Shown here one piece after another: positions 60,301 to 64,000 of a DNA stretch of 64,000 bases. How positions within the stretch are numbered: the stretch's first letter is position 1; every line of letters starts with the position of its first letter. A program made the position numbers and the translations under genes. The stretch spans positions 18,989,222 through 19,053,221 of the forward strand of contig OY855915.1 of the NCBI GenBank assembly GCA_963693305.1. The letters run 5' to 3'. The notes beneath the pieces were generated by a model that saw nothing but the letters and a program-made list of their open reading frames with translations, made no database searches and was not told the DNA's origin. The DNA is from Meandrina meandrites (taxonomy: Eukaryota > Cnidaria > Anthozoa > Scleractinia > Meandrinidae).

Positions 60301-63300
60301 ACGTTCTGGTGTCATCCTGGCACCATTTTGAAGTTAAGAATGTGTATGAAGAGAAAACTAGTTTATACTAAAAGTTAGAGGTGCGAAATTGAATAAATTA
60401 GAAGATTAAAATAACTGTTCAGTGTTCATGTTCATTCCAGTGAGGTGTCGAACACTGGTAATGAGTGCAACATCTGTTCATTACACCTTATGAACACTGA
60501 ACCGTTATTTTAATCTTAATCTAATTTATTCAGTTTTGCACCTCTACTTTTAGTATATTTTACATGTAATAGTATATTCTAGTTTTCGCACACATTCTTA
60601 ACTTGAAAATGGTGCCAGGATGACACCAGAACATTGTTCAGTATTTTCGCTTATCTTTATTATTAACAGGGCATCTGATAGGGTGCGGAAAAAAATAACA
60701 AATTATGCGGAAATTTTCAGGAACATTATGCGGAAGAAAGTGTTGATTATGCGGAAAACACGTTGGATTATGCGGAAAATTTTCGGCTCGCTTCGCTCGC
60801 CAAAAATCACATCTTTTCATGCCGCCGAAATCGAGCTGCCTCAGAAGCCGATAGTCTGCTTGCAGGCAACAAATTGTGGTCGTTTCGCCCGATGGTACGT
60901 CGCTCACAGGCCACTTTGCAGCCTCAAGCTCGCTTCACTTAATTCGTCACTCGTCTAGCCCATGAGGTCAACTTGTGGCAAGTGTACAGCGAAGTGGCGA
61001 TCCTTCTTCTTGGTCTCTTTGATGACAAATTTATCCATATACTATAGGTATTAAACCACAGAAGAATTTTTGATCGACCGAACGAGCGAAACAAGACAAC
61101 TGGTGTCCAGGCCCATCACGAAAAGATGCGTGGAACGCCTGGAGGTTAAAAATTGCTCACGATCGAATTGCCGTGTTTTCGTCGCTATTTTAGGAGAAAA
61201 ACTGTGTCAAAATAATCAATTTCTTCGAAATTTACGTTTGTGAGGGTGGTAAACAGCTGCTTAATCATTAATATGAAACAAATTTCTCTGTTTTATGCGG
61301 AAAATGTTCTCAAGATGCGGAAGATGCGGAAGTCAGCGAATTATGCGGATCCGCACCACCGCATCCTGTCAGATGCCCTGATTATATATTTTAATTACTG
61401 TGTTTGTAAATTTAATCTTATAAGTTATAAAAGAACCAATAAAACAAAAAGTCTTATTTATTTGAAGAAAGAAACTTTTTTCCTGAAGTTGGTAATATTG
61501 GTCTTACTGTCTAGTTTAGCAGTACCAGCTAAGTACTTTTTCTTGCTCAATAAAATACATGTATGTGTGCTTTTTTTTCAAAGGTTGTATGTGGCATTGG
61601 GTACGCTGACGGAACCTCATCAGTTAACTGCCACTTTAAACTGTGTGACATCAGTAGCCAGGGCACTTGTCAGGCCAGATGAGTCATACCCTGCTGGTCG
61701 CAGCCATGTTCTACCATTGTTACAGCTGGTGTTGCCTGGAATAGATCCTAACGACTTCAGGAAGTCTCTAGTGAGTCCTTGTACATGTACATGTAATTAG
61801 CAGGCCAAGGTTGTGGGTAATTAGAGAACAGTATATCAGATTGCCATTATTTGAGTGGAAATGTACAAAATGTAGACTGGTCTCCGATATCTTGGACCCT
61901 GGCCATTGTAAAGCTTTTGCCATCTCAAACTTCTAGAGGAGGAGGGAGGGATTAGGGGGACTGGCATATGACAGGGGCAGGGATACTCATCCCCGGATAG
62001 GGGTGTGCCGCGAACATTCTCAACCCTGACCCTATCTAAGGATAAAGAAAACGAAAATTAATACCCTTTCTAAGGCCCAAACCCGAAAATTGACACCCTA
62101 TTCAAGGGGAGGAGAAGCATTGCGTGACGACTCAAATAACGGGTAACCGCACACAGCAAAGCTCAAATCTTTCAAAATTGCTTTGTTAATACGTAATGAC
62201 GGATAGTTCAGTTTTAACAGACCATTTTTTTCGTTTAGCTGGGCATTTATTTGAGCTGATAGAATCTAGTTATCTTATCTAAGGATCACACCGGGAACAC
62301 AATACCAAAAGGAACAAAAGTGATACCCTATTTAAGGACCGAGAACCTCAAAAAACATACCCTATGCGGCACATACCTAAACTGGGCGCTTCCGCTGTAC
62401 TTAAAACACTTATAGTCTTGTTTCATTTTTTCCAGGGAACGTTTATGTTCATTTCCACTGTTGTTTGTCTGGTGCCTGTGGTTGATTGTTCAGAAGCCGT
62501 GGGAGTTGTAGAAATGACAGAGGTGACAGTTAACATCTTGTTTTTAATAATAGTTAAATAATTATTTTTAGGAAGGTCATATTTGCACATGGATACCTAA
62601 ATATTATAAATTATTTGTTTACATGTAAATCATTATTTATTATTTTGCAGGATGAGAAGGAGTTATGTCTAGCAACAGCTCAATTTGAAGACTTTGTGTT
62701 ACAATTTATGGATAGGTAAATAAAATTTATTGCTTTATTGATAACATTAACACTTAAACACAAAAATTCAACAACCCAAAAACATGTTTACACCACTGGA
62801 AACCTATTAACAGTGGTCAAGTTTTCTTAAAATTACTATACCAGTGTACTGAAGATAAATATAAAGAGATATCACTGTGATACCATCGGGAGCTTTTGAT
62901 CTCAACTTGAAAAACTTGTCAGCCTGACTTTTTCAAGTTTTGCCCTTGTGGTTTGAAAAAAATTGATGAAAACTATTAACGGTCACCCTCTTCTTTAAAC
63001 AATTTGCTAGATATCCTTCCCTTTATGTTCTAGGAGCATTTCCTGCATGGCTGAAAGTACTTAGTCGTAATTTTGGTGCCGTTTTAATAAAAAAGCCAAA
63101 AAAGGCCGTGACAGTATACCTTTTAACATACATATCTGATAAAAAAGTTGTTTAAAAACCCTTCTAAAATGGAGCAGTCAATTCAAGGAAACAACAACTC
63201 CTTCGTTAAATTTTATTGATTATACATGAACATGTACAGTCTATAGCCAGGTAACTGGAACCTGTTGGGGAGGGGTGGGGGTTAAGTTTTGAGGGTAAAA

Positions 63301-63743
63301 TTAGTAAAAGTAAATTAACCTGGAGGGAAATGAAAAAAGGTTTTCAGAGTCAGCGGGAGGTTCGAGTTATCGGAATTCAACAGTGGTTCCAGTCTGTTGT
63401 CTCATCTACATTTGCATTAGTTTTTGTTTCATTTCAGTCCGTAAACATGCAAAATAAAAAAAAAATGAAATCAAGCAATATAAAATCATCTTGACTGAAC
63501 CAGCCTGATCAAGACAACAATCCATATCTGTGTGTATGTACATCAGGTTTTATTTTATCTTGACTAAATTTTCTTACTAGGTGTTTTGCAATGATTGATA
63601 ACTCATCATTTGAGAATACATCAGAACTGGACAGCACCACAATGAAAGCTGATCAGCGTCACTCCTTAGAAGGCATGATGGGGATGGGTGTGGCTTCGAC
63701 ATTTCATGCGATTCTTATGCAGAGCTCACCCAAGATTTTCCAG
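52069..63743 (+). CDS. PSME4: Proteasome activator subunit 4 (PA200), 5' part, continues past the right edge
   Basis: Fifteen coding exons: 52069-52244, 53691-53831, 54787-54903, 55398-55442, 56121-56270, 56929-56992, 57482-57556, 57667-57786, 58433-58522, 58993-59051, 59665-59871, 61584-61770, 62436-62522, 62651-62715, 63581-63743. All have GT/AG introns and phases that join into 582 residues without a stop. PA200 caps the 20S proteasome in the nucleus and promotes ATP-independent degradation, notably of acetylated histones. Conserved blocks match animal PA200: [13 protein letters not shown] at 6-18, [31 protein letters not shown] [37 protein letters not shown] and [14 protein letters not shown]. 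These are HEAT-like solenoid repeats. The vertebrate protein has about 1840 residues, so roughly two thirds lies outside the window. The ATG is in frame with the first conserved block; upstream extension is not needed. Confidence 0.95.
53004..53038. other. 13-bp perfect hairpin in PSME4 intron 1
   Basis: TGGAGTACAAATA (53004-53016) and its exact reverse complement (53026-53038) flank a 9-nt loop. It may be a remnant of a palindromic element. Confidence 0.6.
55066..55167. mobile_element. Small foldback/MITE in PSME4 intron 3
   Basis: TTCATCGCATTTCCAAACAC at 55066 onward pairs with an inverted copy ending at 55167 (20 of 21 positions). The element is 102 bp with no ORF. Related TTTGGAAAT/ATATCCAAAC motifs recur at about 57069-57280 in intron 6, suggesting a family. 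Confidence 0.6.
56651..56840 (+). mobile_element. tRNA-Gln-derived SINE in PSME4 intron 5
   Basis: A tRNA-like head has box A-like TGTAATGGTTAGCG (56664-56677), an anticodon-loop-like ACTTTGGATCC (TTG, Gln-type) and box B GAGTTTGATCC (56695-56705). The 3' half of the anticodon stem is missing, so it cannot be a working tRNA. A non-tRNA body follows and ends near a hairpin GGGAT...ATCCC (56818-56835). The tail hairpin may be the site used by a partner LINE; that role is inference. Confidence 0.7.
57062..57290. repeat. Repeat-derived segment in PSME4 intron 6
   Basis: CATCGGGATATCCAAACGC near 57066 and ACCGGGTATCCAAACC near 57259 are direct copies of one motif, with a GTGTTTGG in inverted sense between them (57173-57180). 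Likely a degraded short interspersed or foldback repeat related to the one in intron 3. Confidence 0.35.
58119..58160. repeat. (TACATG)n palindromic microsatellite in PSME4 intron 8
   Basis: Tandem ACATGT units of about 40 bp with ATAT interruptions. Isolated TACATGTA octamers are also common throughout the PSME4 introns. Confidence 0.8.
59935..60055 (-). mobile_element. tRNA-derived SINE, minus strand, in PSME4 intron 11
   Basis: On the minus strand, a box A-like TAGCTACCGATAAGTGGAT (60049-60031) is followed by box B, GGGTTTGATTCT (59999-59988), then a body with TCAGATTTTCTTTGTCC. The layout is that of a tRNA-derived SINE. The acceptor stem is not complete, so it is not a functional tRNA. 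Confidence 0.6.
60268..60667. mobile_element. Long foldback element with ~160-176-bp inverted arms
   Basis: The arm 60268-60427 and the arm 60492-60667 are inverted copies over their whole length. Paired blocks include GTTAATAATAAA, AATACTGAAC, GTTCTGGTGTCATCCTGGCA, CCATTTT, AAGTTAAGAATGTGT, ACTAAAAG, GTGC and GTTCAGTGTTC. The 64-bp centre is itself partly palindromic (CCAGTG...CACTGG). It has no ORF. It ends exactly where the next TIR element begins. Confidence 0.85.
60667..61380. mobile_element. hAT-like non-autonomous element with CAGGGCATCTGA termini
   Basis: CAGGGCATCTGATAGGGTGC at 60667 is inverted at the other end, finishing at 61380, with two mismatches over 22 bp. Flanking 8-mers ATTATTAA (60659-60666) and ATTATATA (61381-61388) match at six of eight positions, fitting an aged 8-bp hAT target duplication. 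TTATGCGGAA is repeated several times near each end, as expected of transposase-binding subterminal repeats. No transposase is encoded. The 112-codon ORF at 60620-60958 is an artefact. Confidence 0.8.
61955..62395. repeat. Interspersed repeat with ACCCTATYTAAGG motifs in PSME4 intron 12
   Basis: Variants of ACCCTATCTAAGG occur at about 62029, 62063, 62095, 62272, 62323 and 62358. GTGCCGC near the left end is matched by GCGGCAC near the right end. It looks like a non-autonomous transposon with subterminal repeats. Exact ends and target duplication are not clear. Confidence 0.45.
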
Positions 63744-63889
63744 GTAATGTCTTCTATATTATGACTGGAATAACCAGTTTCATATTTTTCCTGTTGGGCA
63801 ATCCTGAACAGTAAGAAGTTTGAATTCATTGCAGTTATGTACATGTACACTGTACAAGAAAGGCTAAAAAAAAGTCAGGCTTGAATGCA

Positions 63890-64000
63890 GTGGCAGATCC
63901 GGGGGAAGGGCTCAGGGGGCCTGGTCCCCTACCTTATTTTTTCAGAAATAGCACATTTTCTTTGAAGTGCCGGAATTATCTTCGCAGAATTCAACATTCA
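63890..64000. mobile_element. Start of a hAT-like element, cut by the window edge
   Basis: CAGTGGCAGATCCGGGGGAA near 63890, followed by GGGCTCAGGGGGCCTGGTCC, is the kind of CAGTGGCGGATCC-type terminus seen in many animal hAT-related repeats. It lies in PSME4 intron 15; the other end is outside the window. Confidence 0.45.

Noticed and set aside
60620..60958. 112-codon plus-strand ORF
   Set aside because: Runs across the foldback/hAT-like junction and is made of subterminal repeats.
1..64000. CRISPR array or prokaryotic defence system
   Set aside because: The regular repeats seen have ~105-110-bp periods without unique spacers, and the genes are intron-containing animal genes.

Overview
The window looks like nuclear DNA of an invertebrate animal, most likely an anthozoan cnidarian (stony coral or sea-anemone relative). 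The sequence is AT-rich, introns have GT/AG borders, protein genes are widely spaced, and there are many short terminal-inverted-repeat elements, tRNA-derived SINEs and a CR1/L2-type LINE. The taxon is an inference from gene content and repeat style. No bacterial operon, CRISPR array, rRNA gene or intact tRNA gene was seen.

Layout. 1-2.8 kb is AT-rich intergenic DNA. 2.77-6.18 kb holds a LINE with an uninterrupted 1087-codon ORF (2A-like motif, APE endonuclease, reverse transcriptase) and a hairpin plus short-repeat 3' tail. 6.2-41.6 kb is a gene desert on both strands. It carries arrays of a roughly 105-110 bp tandem repeat (9.7-10.4, 11.9-12.5 and 25.9-26.2 kb), a second degenerate tandem repeat (13.8-14.1 kb), a foldback element (11.46 kb), two TIR elements (14.5 and 23.1 kb) and three plus-strand promoter/first-exon-like segments (10.9, 19.1 and 30.0 kb). 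41.6-43.5 kb holds the coding exons of a Dmrt transcription factor with a DM domain, a DMA motif and a C-terminal zinc ribbon. A clean 3' splice site sits directly before its ATG, so a 5'UTR exon should lie upstream in the desert.

43.6-47.4 kb is repeat-rich (a TA-flanked MITE, the same ~105-bp repeat, a SINE). 47.5-48.65 kb is a single-exon type II membrane protein with a PA14 domain like that of B4GALNT3/4 glycosyltransferases, but without the transferase domain. 48.9-51.2 kb holds two further TIR elements. From 52.07 kb to the right edge runs the 5' part of PSME4 (proteasome activator PA200): 15 coding exons giving 582 residues, with the rest beyond the window. Its introns are loaded with SINEs, foldbacks and a hAT-like element set against a foldback.

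The three host genes have no obvious shared function: a developmental regulator, a probable secretory-pathway membrane protein and a nuclear proteasome activator. The least conventional signals are two similar first-exon-like modules 11 kb apart in the Dmrt desert, the Dmrt C-terminal zinc ribbon, the PA14-only protein and the dispersed hairpin-bearing satellite.
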